Below are positions 21,655 to 32,704 of a DNA stretch of 64,000 bases, one piece after another. The notes beneath the pieces are model-generated. The model was not told the DNA's origin. It made no database searches and was given only the letters and a program-made list of their open reading frames with translations. The stretch is from Gilliamella apicola (GTDB lineage: Bacteria > Pseudomonadota > Gammaproteobacteria > Enterobacterales > Orbaceae), in assembly GCF_003202915.1 (NCBI RefSeq), contig NZ_QGLP01000010.1, positions 124,001 through 188,000 of the forward strand, written 5' to 3'. Position numbers and translations under genes: made by a program. How positions within the stretch are numbered: position 1 is the first letter of the stretch; each line of letters begins with the position of its first letter.

Positions 21655-22140
21655 TTAATATTTTTTTAAAACATCATCGACTGGTTGAGGTTTATCTTCT
21701 GGGATGGTTTGGAAGTAAACATTCACACTCGCTTGCTTAAGTTTTTTGAGTATCTCAACATCAGCATCATCTAAAGTAATATTTTGAAAAACAGCTTTAC
21801 GATTAGGTCCACCACCTAAGCCACCAACTTGTATTTGATCAATATTGAATCCCATTTCAACAGCTTGACAAACGGTGGTTAAATTAGGGAATAACACTAG
21901 TACATTTCCATCGCCAAGTTGATTTTCTAACCATGATTTAACAAAGCTTTGATTACCAAAACAATCTACTTTGACATTCGGAGGAGCTGCCATTAAGTAG
22001 ATATTTTTCATAAATGGATCGTTTTCCAATTCATCGCTAACCACAGCTATTCGATTGGCTTGAGACTGACCAACCCATTTTGTTACGACTTGACCATGAA
22101 TTAAACGACTATCAATTCGACATAACACGATATTTGCCAT
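21655..22140 (-). CDS. dgaB: PTS mannose-family EIIB (D-glucosaminate)
   Basis: A 161-residue cytosolic phosphotransfer subunit. H15 in CRIDSRLIHGQVVTKW is the phosphorylated residue, and GGLGGGPNR is typical. It takes phosphate from DgaA and phosphorylates the incoming sugar acid at O6. CAGGAGA ribosome site, four bases after the dgaA stop. Confidence 0.92.
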   Translation of the reverse strand: MANIVLCRIDSRLIHGQVVTKWVGQSQANRIAVVSDELENDPFMKNIYLMAAPPNVKVDCFGNQSFVKSWLENQLGDGNVLVLFPNLTTVCQAVEMGFNIDQIQVGGLGGGPNRKAVFQNITLDDADVEILKKLKQASVNVYFQTIPEDKPQPVDDVLKKY

Positions 22141-22144
22141 AGTT

Positions 22145-22564
22145 TTAGTTCTCCTGAAATTTTTGTTTTATTTCCGCTAGCACATCTTTGCAGCTTTCTT
22201 GGCCAACTCCGACTAACTCGTCAACGATATTCATTAGTGGCCCTTCATCTTTTCGATTAATTGCTTCGATCAACAACAAAGCATTAAGTCCTGAAATAAC
22301 CGCAATAGGGTAATCAAGACTTAGACGTGCTGCGACATTAGAAGTGGTGCCACTTATGAAGTCAGTAAGAATCAGCGAGCCTTTTGGCATGGTAACCACT
22401 TGCTGTTTAACTTTTTCATAAAATTCATTGAATGTATCGTTAGCGGTTAACGCGATATCAAATACTCCCTCGATTTTGCCAAGGATCATGCTTAAACTTT
22501 CTTTAAGCTGTTTTCCCCAATCGCCATGAGTGAGTAATAAAATTTGAGATGATGAGTTATTCAA
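22145..22564 (-). CDS. dgaA: PTS mannose-family EIIA (D-glucosaminate)
   Basis: A 139-residue EIIA with phosphohistidine H13 in LLLTHGDWGKQL and the ILTDFISGTTSNVAARL segment. The start codon is TTG at 22562-22564, seven bases after AAGGAG; no ATG or GTG lies suitably close, so the TTG is credible. First gene of the operon, about 28 bases after the expected transcription start of the sigma-54 promoter. Confidence 0.9.
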   Translation of the reverse strand: MNNSSSQILLLTHGDWGKQLKESLSMILGKIEGVFDIALTANDTFNEFYEKVKQQVVTMPKGSLILTDFISGTTSNVAARLSLDYPIAVISGLNALLLIEAINRKDEGPLMNIVDELVGVGQESCKDVLAEIKQKFQEN

Positions 22565-22602
22565 CTTTTTGCTCCTTATTACTATTAACTTACAATAACA
22601 GG

Positions 22603-22619
22603 AGCAAAAAACGTGCCAA
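22603..22619 (-). promoter_or_regulatory. Sigma-54 promoter of dgaABCDEF
   Basis: The minus strand reads TTGGCACG-N4-TTGCT, with the GG and GC doublets of the -24/-12 elements exactly spaced. This fits activation by the AAA+ regulator encoded immediately upstream. Confidence 0.92.
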
Positions 22620-22669
22620 CAAATTTGTCAGCTACCAAGGACGATGATTTATTGCTTAATAATCAATAA

Positions 22670-25472
22670 CTAAGAGTATAATAATTCATAGATATATAAA
22701 AATTCTGCATCAGAGAGGCGAATAGTGTAACTCTTTTCAATAGGTAAAAAGGCTTCTTTGATGACAGATATCGCGTAATTAGAATGAATTGTCTGATTAT
22801 CAATTGCCATCTGTAATGGTTTGCGACTAATTACAATACGTTCTACCATACAACAGCAGTGAATTAAAAAGCGAAGTGTCACTTGTTTGGAAGGATGCAG
22901 ATCAAGTTTTTGACAAATATACTGATAAAGATCTTCCATTTCCCGCAAGATACGCTGTGGATTTAATACAGATATCTGGTTAATGATACTTTCTAATGTT
23001 AACGCACCGATGAATTTCATGGTGCTTTTTTCAATAATTAACCGGCGTTCATTCTCACTCATATGAGGTTTTAGTAAGCTGATCACCAATTCCGGACCCT
23101 GCTCGGAGAAAAGTTCTTCTAATGAGATAAATGGAATATCGGGTAGTTCTGGCTGAAAAGTACCAATAATACCTACTACACGCTCTTGTGTATTCAATAT
23201 ATTACGTAATCGTTCCGGACTACGAATATCATTATAATCAACAATCAATATGCGAGTATTAATCAGTAATTCTTTAAAGCTTTCTTCAATCACATTTTTA
23301 ATTTTAACCGCAGTACCCATACCGGTAATACAAGATATCATTAATACTTGTTCGTGATCTTCATCGACTTGATCACACAACTTATAATCAATATTTTTAT
23401 CTTGGATTAAATTAATTATTTCAGCAAAATCTTTGGCTGCATAAGTTATATCTAAACTAAAATCTAATAGTGCTGAAAGTGTAATATTGTGCAAAAGTAA
23501 CACATTAATATTGAATAATTGGTGAATAACATTGCCAAAATGAACTAATGAACCGGTATCGACAATTAAAATCAATTGTTGGCATTCGTATTGCTTAATT
23601 TTTTCAATTAAAATGGCTAATGTGTCATGCACTGATTGCTCAAATGGCATATTAATCGGTGTGATTAGTTGATATTCTAAAATTCGATTAACATAATTAG
23701 CCATACTGGTTGCGGTAGTGTCACCATGAGCAATAAATATCACTTTATAATTGTCAGGCGCTGATTTTTTTAAGCGATTTAAACGGCATTCTTTTAAAAA
23801 TAAACACCAATACACTATTTCCGTTGACGGGCATTGGATATAAAAAATAGCTTCTATACGCTTACAAACTAATACTGCATTTTCATACTCATCTTTACAG
23901 TGGTCTAAAATCAAATTAGATGAATACAAATTGGGAATTAATCCTTTTTGTATATAAGCTAATAAGGTTAAAAAGTGTTTATGTAATAAACTTTTAAGAT
24001 GATCTTGTAAAACAAATCCCAAAATTTCTTCAATATATTCTGTCAGGCTACTAATTCGTTTTTCTAACTGTTCACTATGTAAATATTGACTATGCCCACT
24101 ATTTTTTTGATTGATGCCATAATCAAAAATATTTCGCAGTTTCTTTTTTAAGATCGATAGTGTTTCTTGTGGCGATACATGACTATTACGTAAATTCACA
24201 TATTCTTGGGTAATATAAGGTATAAAAAAGATCACTATCTTCTTTAGCGGATAATAATGATAAGGTATTTTTCAACTGCAATTTATCTGTGGTAGATATC
24301 TCAATCTGGGCATCATTTTTGAATAAAGCATTAATTAATGTGGTCACTTCTGGAGTCGGCGCACAGGGTTCTTCAATAAAACGCTTATCAAGCAATAAGG
24401 TTGAGGATAGTTGATTAAGATCTGCCGCCCATCCTTGGGCACATAAAAACTGAATATCACTTTTTAATTGTCCGATATTACCTTTTAACGGTTTACTTAA
24501 TAGATAAATTAAAGCAATTTTATCAATAGCAATCATACGTTTTATCTTTCTGCTTTCAAGTAATATAAAATGAAAAATAAGTTCAGCACGCTCTTCTAAA
24601 CTACGTTGCTCAATTGAAGGGAGCGTAATATAAACTTGAATACGTCTTAAAAAAGTACGCAGTAAACTTGATTGGATATTTTCTGTGGTAGCGCAAATTA
24701 AACGAATATTAACTTTTATTGGTTTATCACTTGAACCTAAAGGATGAAACTCTCCTTTATCAATTATTAAAAATAATTTTTCCTGACTTTCATTACTCAA
24801 TCGATGTACTTCATCTAATAATAATAAGCCACCATTAGCTTGTTCAATCAGGCCAACTTTATTGTACGAAGCGCCAGTAAAAGCGCCTTGTTTATGACCA
24901 AATAGATGTGAAGAAAGTAACTCTTGGTTGTTATAGTATTCAGCACAATTAAAATAGATAAAAGGGACCGGTTGCTTATTTTGTTGTTCTCTAAGTTGAT
25001 GCATTAACTCAGCAAAATAAGTTTTTCCAACACCAGAATCCCCCGTTAATAATACATGTAAACCATCAGGATAAAGTACCGCTGCACGCCCTTTTTCTAC
25101 AGCCGTTTTCAAACTGCGATCATAACCAATCAATTGGCTAAATGGATCTATTATCGGTTCAGCAACTTTCGGTAATAACTGATATTGGGTACTTTCATCA
25201 TAAACGTTTACTGTTAATTGCCGTTGAATCAACTCTTCGTAGGATTTTTTATCTAAAAAATAGACGGGGCGAGATTTGATTTTTAAAACTAAACCATCCA
25301 AAGTGAGTTGATTTAATTCTTTGCTTACAGAATTTCGCGCTATACCTAAATTATGTCCAATCGTATTGGCATCAAAACCCAAAACTTTAGTCAAGTCGGT
25401 AGTAAATTTATCCCTCAAAGTATTAGTAAGACGAATAAGTTCATGATGAATTATCTGTTTGCGTTTAGTCAT
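22670..25472 (-). pseudogene. dgaR: Sigma-54 activator DgaR (LevR family), split by a one-base frameshift
   Basis: The first part (to 24186) holds an N-terminal helix-turn-helix (GHNLGIARNSVSKELNQL), then a sigma-54 AAA+ domain: Walker A GDSGVGKTY, GAFTGA, Walker B GGLLLLDEVHRL. The second frame (from 24235) holds PRD, EIIA-like (FIAHGDTTATSMANY), EIIB-like and final PRD domains (IHCCCMVERIVI). They overlap in different frames at a run of six A (24224-24229 on the plus strand). Removing one base would join EDSDLF to IPYITQEYVNL and give a protein of about 930 residues, as in LevR-type regulators. Both halves are otherwise intact, so this is a recent mutation, a sequencing error, or a slippage-rescued gene. 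Confidence 0.85.
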
Positions 25473-25721
25473 AAACAGTAATTTTTATAAATAAATCAAT
25501 AACAATAATATAACATAGTTTTATTGGATTAAGTCAAATTAACATTTTGGTTATGTGTGATAGGGTAATTATCACCGATATACCCGCAAATCTAACCGAG
25601 AAAAAAACAAAAATTATAATTCAACAATCTCAATACTAAATGATGATAAGACAGTGGAACATCAAGTGTTGTTTAACAAGCTAATGGATGCTAATAATTG
25701 AGAATTTAATCAAAGTTAATA

Positions 25722-25982
25722 ATGAAAAACAACAGTAAAGCAATTCGAATTGATATTGCGAATAAAGTGGGTGATAATATTTTTTAACTGGATTTTATTT
25801 TCAATTTTCACAATAAGATAGCTACAAATAATATAGAAATCTACAGTGATTTTATAGTAAATGATAATATTCTATTTATTGAACCTAGTGATGAAATTTA
25901 TCAATTTAATATTATAGAAATAAAATACAGTATTGCGGTACACGTAGCCATTCGCAAACTTCTTGATAAAAATAAAGGTTAA
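25722..25982 (+). pseudogene. Small unknown gene interrupted by one in-frame stop
   Basis: From ATG 25722 the frame reads 21 codons, a TAA (25785-25787), then 64 further codons to TAA 25980-25982, with protein-like composition throughout (IEIYSDFIVNDNILFIEPSD, AVHVAIRKLLDKNKG). No family recognised. The stop lies just after a run of six T. The rest of the gap 25473-25721 has no gene. Confidence 0.45.
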
Positions 25983-26037
25983 TGGAATAACTTAAAATCA
26001 GTTGATATAAAATTAAGGATCCCCGCCAACGAAAAAC

Positions 26038-26754
26038 ATAAAAAAATTACTACTACTGATTACGCTTTGTTTGCCTATGGTAAGTAGTGCTGATTGTGAA
26101 AAATGGATTGATCAATTACTTGAAAAATACCACTCTTCTCGTGAAAGTGATATGCCCGTTTGTAAAATATGGCCTGCTGATGAAAGTAAAACAATTGTGG
26201 TTTTACCGTTTCCTCGTGGATCAGATGATTCTATTTTTTATGATCTTGATGTATTACTTATTGATACACAAAGTGGTGAAGTAATTGCTCATAATTGGGA
26301 ACCCGATGCGTTTGTAAGTGATGCTATTCAATTAGTTGGTTTTGGAATCGATACTGCTCGTTATCAACTCAATAGTGAATCCCGAGCTTTTGGAGTGCGG
26401 GTTGGTTTTCGCGGTAGCTCTAGCGTCTACCCTTTTTATGAACAACAAATTAACCTCTATGTACAGCAAAATGAAAAATTAAATCGCATTGTTAATCAGT
26501 TAGTGTTAAAAACATCTGGTGGTGAAATGTATAATTGTAAAGGTGAATTTCATAACAATGATGCTGTTTTATTATTAGGAAACAGTAGCACCAATAATTT
26601 TAAAGATCTGATTGTTTCCGATAAAGAGCAAAAGGGTATCATTAAAGTAAATAGCGAAGGGGAATGTGTTGAAGAAATCACTGAATCAACAAAAAGAGAA
26701 TATATATTATATTATAACGGTGTTGAATACCCTTTACCGGAACCTATATATTAA
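26038..26754 (+). CDS. Secreted protein of unknown function with atypical start
   Basis: The mature part is unrecognised, rich in acidic and aromatic residues, with two cysteine-containing segments (SSADCEKW, VCKIW). Standard start codons are only TTG 26071 or ATG 26077, which would cut a signal peptide in half. In frame upstream the sequence reads IKKLLLLITLCLPMVSSA, an ideal signal peptide with cleavage before DC, beginning exactly at an ATA codon (26038). So the start was probably ATG and has mutated, or AUA is used; an AAGGA at 26015 is rather far. Periplasmic or surface location inferred. Confidence 0.55.
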   Translation: MKKLLLLITLCLPMVSSADCEKWIDQLLEKYHSSRESDMPVCKIWPADESKTIVVLPFPRGSDDSIFYDLDVLLIDTQSGEVIAHNWEPDAFVSDAIQLVGFGIDTARYQLNSESRAFGVRVGFRGSSSVYPFYEQQINLYVQQNEKLNRIVNQLVLKTSGGEMYNCKGEFHNNDAVLLLGNSSTNNFKDLIVSDKEQKGIIKVNSEGECVEEITESTKREYILYYNGVEYPLPEPIY

Positions 26755-26794
26755 TCGCTAAGCAACCAAGATTCTTAATTAAAATCAAAACTTA

Positions 26795-26836
26795 AAATGG
26801 ACAGATTCTATTTTTAATTTTCTGTCCTTTATTTTT
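26795..26836 (+). terminator. Intrinsic terminator of the secreted-protein gene
   Basis: GGACAGA (26799-26805) pairs with TCTGTCC (26821-26827), followed by TTTATTTTT. Confidence 0.65.
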
Positions 26837-26929
26837 AGCTTCATAAGCAATTTTTTGGGATTTTGTATTTCAGATCTTAATAAATTAAAACAATTGTTAG
26901 TTCATTTTACTTTAATTTATGTAAACTTT

Positions 26930-26991
26930 TGAGAGCTAGCTCACATTTCTTCTAAATCAAAATTGACTTGATATATATTATATGGTTTTAT
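26930..26991 (+). promoter_or_regulatory. CRP site and promoter of second bgl operon
   Basis: TGAGA-N6-TCACA (26930-26945, nine of ten core bases), -35 TTGACT (26963-26968), 17-bp spacer, -10 TTTTAT (26986-26991). The CRP site centre is about 60 bases before the expected start, a class I position. Confidence 0.65.
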
Positions 26992-27002
26992 TTTATGAAA
27001 CA

Positions 27003-27031
27003 GGCATGTGACTGGTAGAGCAGGCAGGACC
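27003..27031 (+). promoter_or_regulatory. RAT antiterminator site of second bgl operon
   Basis: Begins GGCATGTGACTG and ends CAGGCAGGACC, as in the first bgl operon. Its 3' bases overlap the terminator stem. Confidence 0.9.
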
Positions 27032-27092
27032 TAAATAAATTGTATATGTTTAATTACATTTTACAGTTTATCTAGGTCCTGCTTTTTTTTTT
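27024..27092 (+). terminator. Conditional intrinsic terminator in second bgl leader
   Basis: GCAGGACCTA (27024-27033) pairs with TAGGTCCTGC (27073-27082), extended by ATAAA/TTTAT, then ten T. It ends 24 bases before the PTS start. Confidence 0.9.
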
Positions 27093-27115
27093 GCAATTAG
27101 AAAAAGGAGAAAGTA

Positions 27116-29005
27116 ATGGATTATCAAAAAATTGCAAAAGCCATCCTAGATAATATTGGTGGTAAAGAGAATATAATACATTTAGAGCACTGTTCAACAA
27201 GATTAAGATTCAATCTAAAGGATGAAAACTTACTGAATATTTCAGCTTTAGAAAAAATTGATGGTGTTATGGGAGTAAGAATAAATGCTCAATGCCAAAT
27301 TATTATTGGTAATGACGTAATTGAAGTATATAACGAGCTAACAAAAATAGTTGGTAACATCAGTAAAGATAATATTAGTAATGAGCCTAAGAAAAAGAAA
27401 AAATTCACAGCTATTTTCCTCGATTTTCTTATTTCTATCTTTCAACCATTAATTCCTGCTATTGCTGGTGGTGGTGTATTGAAATCCTTCATTGTATTAT
27501 TTGCCACGTTAGGTCTTATAGATGATCAGGGTTCAACTTATAACATTTTACAATTGATTGGTAGTGCACCACTATATTTTCTACCGATACTGGTCGCCAT
27601 TACTACTGCTAATAAACTAAAAGTTAATTCATTGGTTGCTGCATCTGCAGTGAGTGTGTTAATACTTCCTGATATGGTAGCAATGCTAAAAAGTGGCACG
27701 ACTCTCTTTTCCTTATCTTTGGAGAATATCAATTATGCCGCTCAGATATTTCCAGCAATTTTGACCACTCTTTTTTATTCAGTTATTGAAAGATTTTTCA
27801 CCAAATATTCATTTAAAGTTATTCGTATCTTTTTCGTACCTATGATGAGCTTATTGCTTACTGTCCCTGTATCGTTATTGTTATTAGCACCTCTTGGATA
27901 CAATATGGGTACAATTTTATCGTCTATAATTATATTTTTCTATATACATTTTTCTTGGATTGCAACGGGATTGTTAGCAGCAATACTTCCATTTATGGTG
28001 GTAACTGGCATGCATAAAGCGATGGTTCCTTATGCTATTGAAGCCGTAGGGAAAACTGGATGTGAAATGTTATATCAACCAGCCTCTTTAGCTCATAATA
28101 TTGCCGAGTCAGGCGCTTGTTTTGGCGTAAGTATTAAAACTAAAAATAGTAAATTAAAATCTACTGCTCTTTCAGCTGGTATATCAGCACTTTTTGGTAT
28201 TACAGAGCCTGCACTATATGGTGTAACAATTGTAAATAAAAAAGTTCTGTATAGTGTTATGTGTGCTGCGGCAATGGGAGGCGCTTTTGCTGGTCTTACT
28301 TTATTAAAATCTTTTGTTCTTGTTGGTGCTGGTTTAGCCAGTATGACTATGTTTATTGATAAAGACAATGCAATGAATATAGTCTGGGCCTTTGTTACTT
28401 TAGGAATATCCTTTTTTGTCGCATTTATTCTTTCTGCCGTATTTTTTACCGATCGTGTTGAAATAACTGATGAAAGTGAGAATGAAAATGAAAAAGTAAA
28501 TGAAAATACAAAAAATATTATTAAAAATGAAGTTATTGAAGTTAGAAGTCCTATTACAGGCAAAGTTATTCCCATGACAGATATTAACGATAATGTTTTT
28601 TCAAGTGGAATGGTTGGCCAAGGCTTAGGCATTATTCCTAACGAGGGAATTTTAAAATCGCCATGTAAAGGGGTTATTTCAATGGTATTTCACACTAAGC
28701 ATGCACTAAATATTAAACTAAATAATGGCGCTGATCTGCTTTTTCATATAGGAATCGATACGGTACAACTCAATGGAGATGGCTTTGAGACACTGGTTAA
28801 TGTTGGCGATATTGTCGATATTGGTGATGATTTAATTAAATTTGATATCAACATCATTAAAAATAAACAACTAGATCCTACTGTAATATTTTTAGTCACC
28901 AATCCAGAAGACTATGCTATTTCCACTATTAATGAAAACAAACAAGTCACTAACGACGATATTGTTCTAGAAATAAAGCCGAAAATATTAAACAAAGGAG
29001 AGTAA
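27116..29005 (+). CDS. PTS beta-glucoside-specific EIIBCA, second system
   Basis: A 629-residue fused permease with EIIB phosphocysteine C26 (HCSTRLRF), EIIC with GITEPALYGV, and EIIA with phosphohistidine in LLFHIGIDTVQL. The B-C-A order equals that of the first bgl system, but the EIIC and the acidic linker (ESENENEKVNENTK) differ clearly, so the two are divergent paralogues, not a recent copy. Membrane channel and phosphotransfer for a beta-glucoside. GGAGAAAG ribosome site; it overlaps neither neighbour. Confidence 0.92.
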   Translation: MDYQKIAKAILDNIGGKENIIHLEHCSTRLRFNLKDENLLNISALEKIDGVMGVRINAQCQIIIGNDVIEVYNELTKIVGNISKDNISNEPKKKKKFTAIFLDFLISIFQPLIPAIAGGGVLKSFIVLFATLGLIDDQGSTYNILQLIGSAPLYFLPILVAITTANKLKVNSLVAASAVSVLILPDMVAMLKSGTTLFSLSLENINYAAQIFPAILTTLFYSVIERFFTKYSFKVIRIFFVPMMSLLLTVPVSLLLLAPLGYNMGTILSSIIIFFYIHFSWIATGLLAAILPFMVVTGMHKAMVPYAIEAVGKTGCEMLYQPASLAHNIAESGACFGVSIKTKNSKLKSTALSAGISALFGITEPALYGVTIVNKKVLYSVMCAAAMGGAFAGLTLLKSFVLVGAGLASMTMFIDKDNAMNIVWAFVTLGISFFVAFILSAVFFTDRVEITDESENENEKVNENTKNIIKNEVIEVRSPITGKVIPMTDINDNVFSSGMVGQGLGIIPNEGILKSPCKGVISMVFHTKHALNIKLNNGADLLFHIGIDTVQLNGDGFETLVNVGDIVDIGDDLIKFDINIIKNKQLDPTVIFLVTNPEDYAISTINENKQVTNDDIVLEIKPKILNKGE

Positions 29006-30475
<1,470 letters not shown>

Positions 30476-30489
30476 CTGGGGTGTGAATA

Positions 30490-31326
30490 ATGATTTTGGT
30501 GGTAAAAGTATTAAATTCTAGTGTCGTTTTAGTCGAAGAAGAGGGTATCGAGAAAATTGTATTAGGCAAAGGCATTGGTTTTGGTAAAAAACCAGGTGAT
30601 ACTATTGATGATGAGCGAGTAGATAAAATCTTTTTAGAGAATAATGTCAAGCTTGCTTATATCACCGATTTAGTTAAAGAAGTGCCTTTTCAATTTTTTC
30701 AGATAACCAAAGAAATCATCACATTAGCTGAAAATGACTTAAACAGAAAACTGAATAATAATATTTATTTAACCTTAACAGATCATATTTACTTTGCGGT
30801 CGAAAGAGTTAAACAGGGCCTGTTCATCCCCAACAAACTACATTGGGAAATAAAAAATTATTATCCACAAGAGTTTAATATTGCTAAGCAAGCTATTGAG
30901 TTACTTAATACCAGATATGATCTCGCTTTTCCCGAAGAAGAAGCGAGCAATATTGCATTTCATCTGATTAACGCTCAAACCACCAGCACGCAAAATCTTA
31001 ACGCATTTCAATATGCCAAAATGATAAATTCGATAGTGAATTTGGTGAAGTATTCCGTTGGCGTGCCAATTGATACCTCATCAATTCACTATAGCCGTTT
31101 TATTACCCATATTAAATTTTTTGTAGAACGATTTTATGCCCATAATCAATTACAAGAAGATAATAATGATCTTTATCAACAAATATCCTCGCATTATCCT
31201 TATGCGATGCATATTGCAGAAAAAGTAAAACAGTACATCGATCAAACTTATCATTATTCAATATCCGATGATGAGGTGGTCTATTTGGGGATCCATATTA
31301 ATAGACTAATACGCAATACTAAATAA
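30490..31326 (+). CDS. BglG/LicT-family antiterminator, second system
   Basis: A 278-residue antiterminator: CAT RNA-binding domain (MILVVKVLNSSVVLVEEEG ... GKGIGFGKKPGD), PRD1 (DHIYFAVERV, EEEASNIAFHLINAQ) and PRD2 (SIHYSRFITHIKFF, YLGIHINRL). The gene order PTS-glucosidase-antiterminator and the RAT in the leader indicate autoregulation. Because both RATs share their ends, cross-recognition with the other BglG protein is possible. Confidence 0.92.
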   Translation: MILVVKVLNSSVVLVEEEGIEKIVLGKGIGFGKKPGDTIDDERVDKIFLENNVKLAYITDLVKEVPFQFFQITKEIITLAENDLNRKLNNNIYLTLTDHIYFAVERVKQGLFIPNKLHWEIKNYYPQEFNIAKQAIELLNTRYDLAFPEEEASNIAFHLINAQTTSTQNLNAFQYAKMINSIVNLVKYSVGVPIDTSSIHYSRFITHIKFFVERFYAHNQLQEDNNDLYQQISSHYPYAMHIAEKVKQYIDQTYHYSISDDEVVYLGIHINRLIRNTK

Positions 31327-31849
31327 TTAGTCTTAGCAGTATATCTAAACGGATAATAACTAGGTAAGCAATCCTGATAAGATAATTTTATCTTCTTTGA
31401 TTCTAAAAAAATCTTGAGAGATCATTTAGTTCTCAATTATTTATAGCTAACTGTTTTACTAAAAAATTGCTTTTAATTGATTAGCCTTACCAATATGGCA
31501 AAATTGGATTTTAAAATGGCGTATGATCATAACTTGTAATCTAAATAATATAGTTATCTTAATAAAATAACACTATTTGCCAACTTAACCAGTTAACATG
31601 CATTGATAGTACTAACGTCGTTATTGGTAATGGATATAATTAGATTAAACCTTAACCATATTAACGGTAAATAATATAGTTAACAAATCCCTATGATCCT
31701 ATGTAATACGATGTATAATCACTACAATTAAAATAAATATTGTAGTTGATTAATACCATGATATTTATGATTAATTTATCGAACGGTGTTACTAACTAAT
31801 TTCAGGAAGAACTATTATTGATAGTTTGAAAATATTAAGGAGTTGGAAA
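31327..31849. other. Gene-free AT-rich stretch
   Basis: Only a small A/T hairpin near 31379-31394 (AAGATAA/TTATCTT) after the antiterminator gene. No open frame with coding character; it marks the entry to an accessory cassette. Confidence 0.5.
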
Positions 31850-32689
31850 GTGTTACATGCAGTTATTAAGAAAAAATGCCATTATCTTTTAAAAGAGCAA
31901 AATAATATTAGAATACCTCGAGAAGATATCATTACCTCCACAATATTTGGTCCACTACGTTATTTTGAAGCTAAAGAAATTTATTTTTTCATTACATCTA
32001 TCGCTGGCATTAAAACTAATTTAATTGATGATAGCAAGTTACAGATAAAAGCTAATATTGATTTTTGGCCATCTAAAAAAGATACTTTTAATAATAAGCG
32101 TAGAAGTTGTGAACCTGATATTGTCTTCAATTTCGTCGTGAATGGCAAAAAGGAAATTTATATATTTGAGTTAAAATGGGGCGCTTATTCTTTTTCAGAA
32201 GATCAAATAGAAAGAGAGTGGCAGTTTTTTAAATCGACAAAAGAGGATGCAACATCTTATTTAATCTATTTAGCTAATTATGTTGATACGTTTAATGCTA
32301 TTAAAGCCAGTAAAAATAAGAATTGGAAAAGTTTAACGTGGTTAAATTTTTTACATAAAATACATAAAATACATAAAATACATAAAATTAAGCATCAAAG
32401 TCATAATCCAAAATTACAGCATTATTTAGATGATTTAATCAGCTTTTTGGGTTGTTTAGATTTTAGAAAATTTGATTCTTTCTCTCACCTAAAACTCAAC
32501 ATAGATTCTGACTTAAAAATTAATTATCATTTTCGAAATATTGGGGACGATTTAATCAGCTTTTTGGATTGTTTAGATCTCAGAACATTTAACGCTTTCA
32601 CCAATCTAAACCTCAACATAGATCCTGACTTAAAAATTAATTATCATTTTCGCAATATTGGAACTGATGTATCTTCATCTAACATTTAA
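31850..32689 (+). CDS. PD-(D/E)XK nuclease-like protein with tandem C-terminal repeats
   Basis: About 279 residues from GTG, seven bases after AAGGAG; the frame also has a TTG at 31826 but without a ribosome site. An N-terminal helix with PREDIITSTIFGPLRYF is followed by CEPDIVFNF and IYIFELKWG (D90, E107, K109), the D...ExK core of PD-(D/E)XK nucleases. Then come a four-fold HKI repeat and two tandem 39-residue units (DDLISFL.CLD ... LKINYHFRNIG). Probably a DNA- or RNA-cleaving effector, co-transcribed with the next gene. A defence role is inferred from type and context only; AT-rich with many rare-type codons. Confidence 0.6.
   Translation: MLHAVIKKKCHYLLKEQNNIRIPREDIITSTIFGPLRYFEAKEIYFFITSIAGIKTNLIDDSKLQIKANIDFWPSKKDTFNNKRRSCEPDIVFNFVVNGKKEIYIFELKWGAYSFSEDQIEREWQFFKSTKEDATSYLIYLANYVDTFNAIKASKNKNWKSLTWLNFLHKIHKIHKIHKIKHQSHNPKLQHYLDDLISFLGCLDFRKFDSFSHLKLNIDSDLKINYHFRNIGDDLISFLDCLDLRTFNAFTNLNLNIDPDLKINYHFRNIGTDVSSSNI
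32353..32388 (+). repeat. Four tandem copies of a 9-bp unit (ACATAAAAT)
   Basis: Exact copies in frame, encoding repeated HKI. Copy-number change by slippage would keep the frame. Confidence 0.95.
32429..32662 (+). repeat. Tandem 117-bp duplication inside the nuclease-like gene
   Basis: Units 32429-32545 and 32546-32662 encode 39 residues each. Their ends are nearly identical while the middle has diverged, so the duplication is not brand new. Confidence 0.92.
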
Positions 32690-32704
32690 TTGGAGTGGTC
32701 AACA

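Noticed and set aside
28093-28632. 179-residue minus-strand frame inside the second PTS gene
   Set aside because: Shadow of the EIIBCA coding sequence, which has complete motifs in the other strand.
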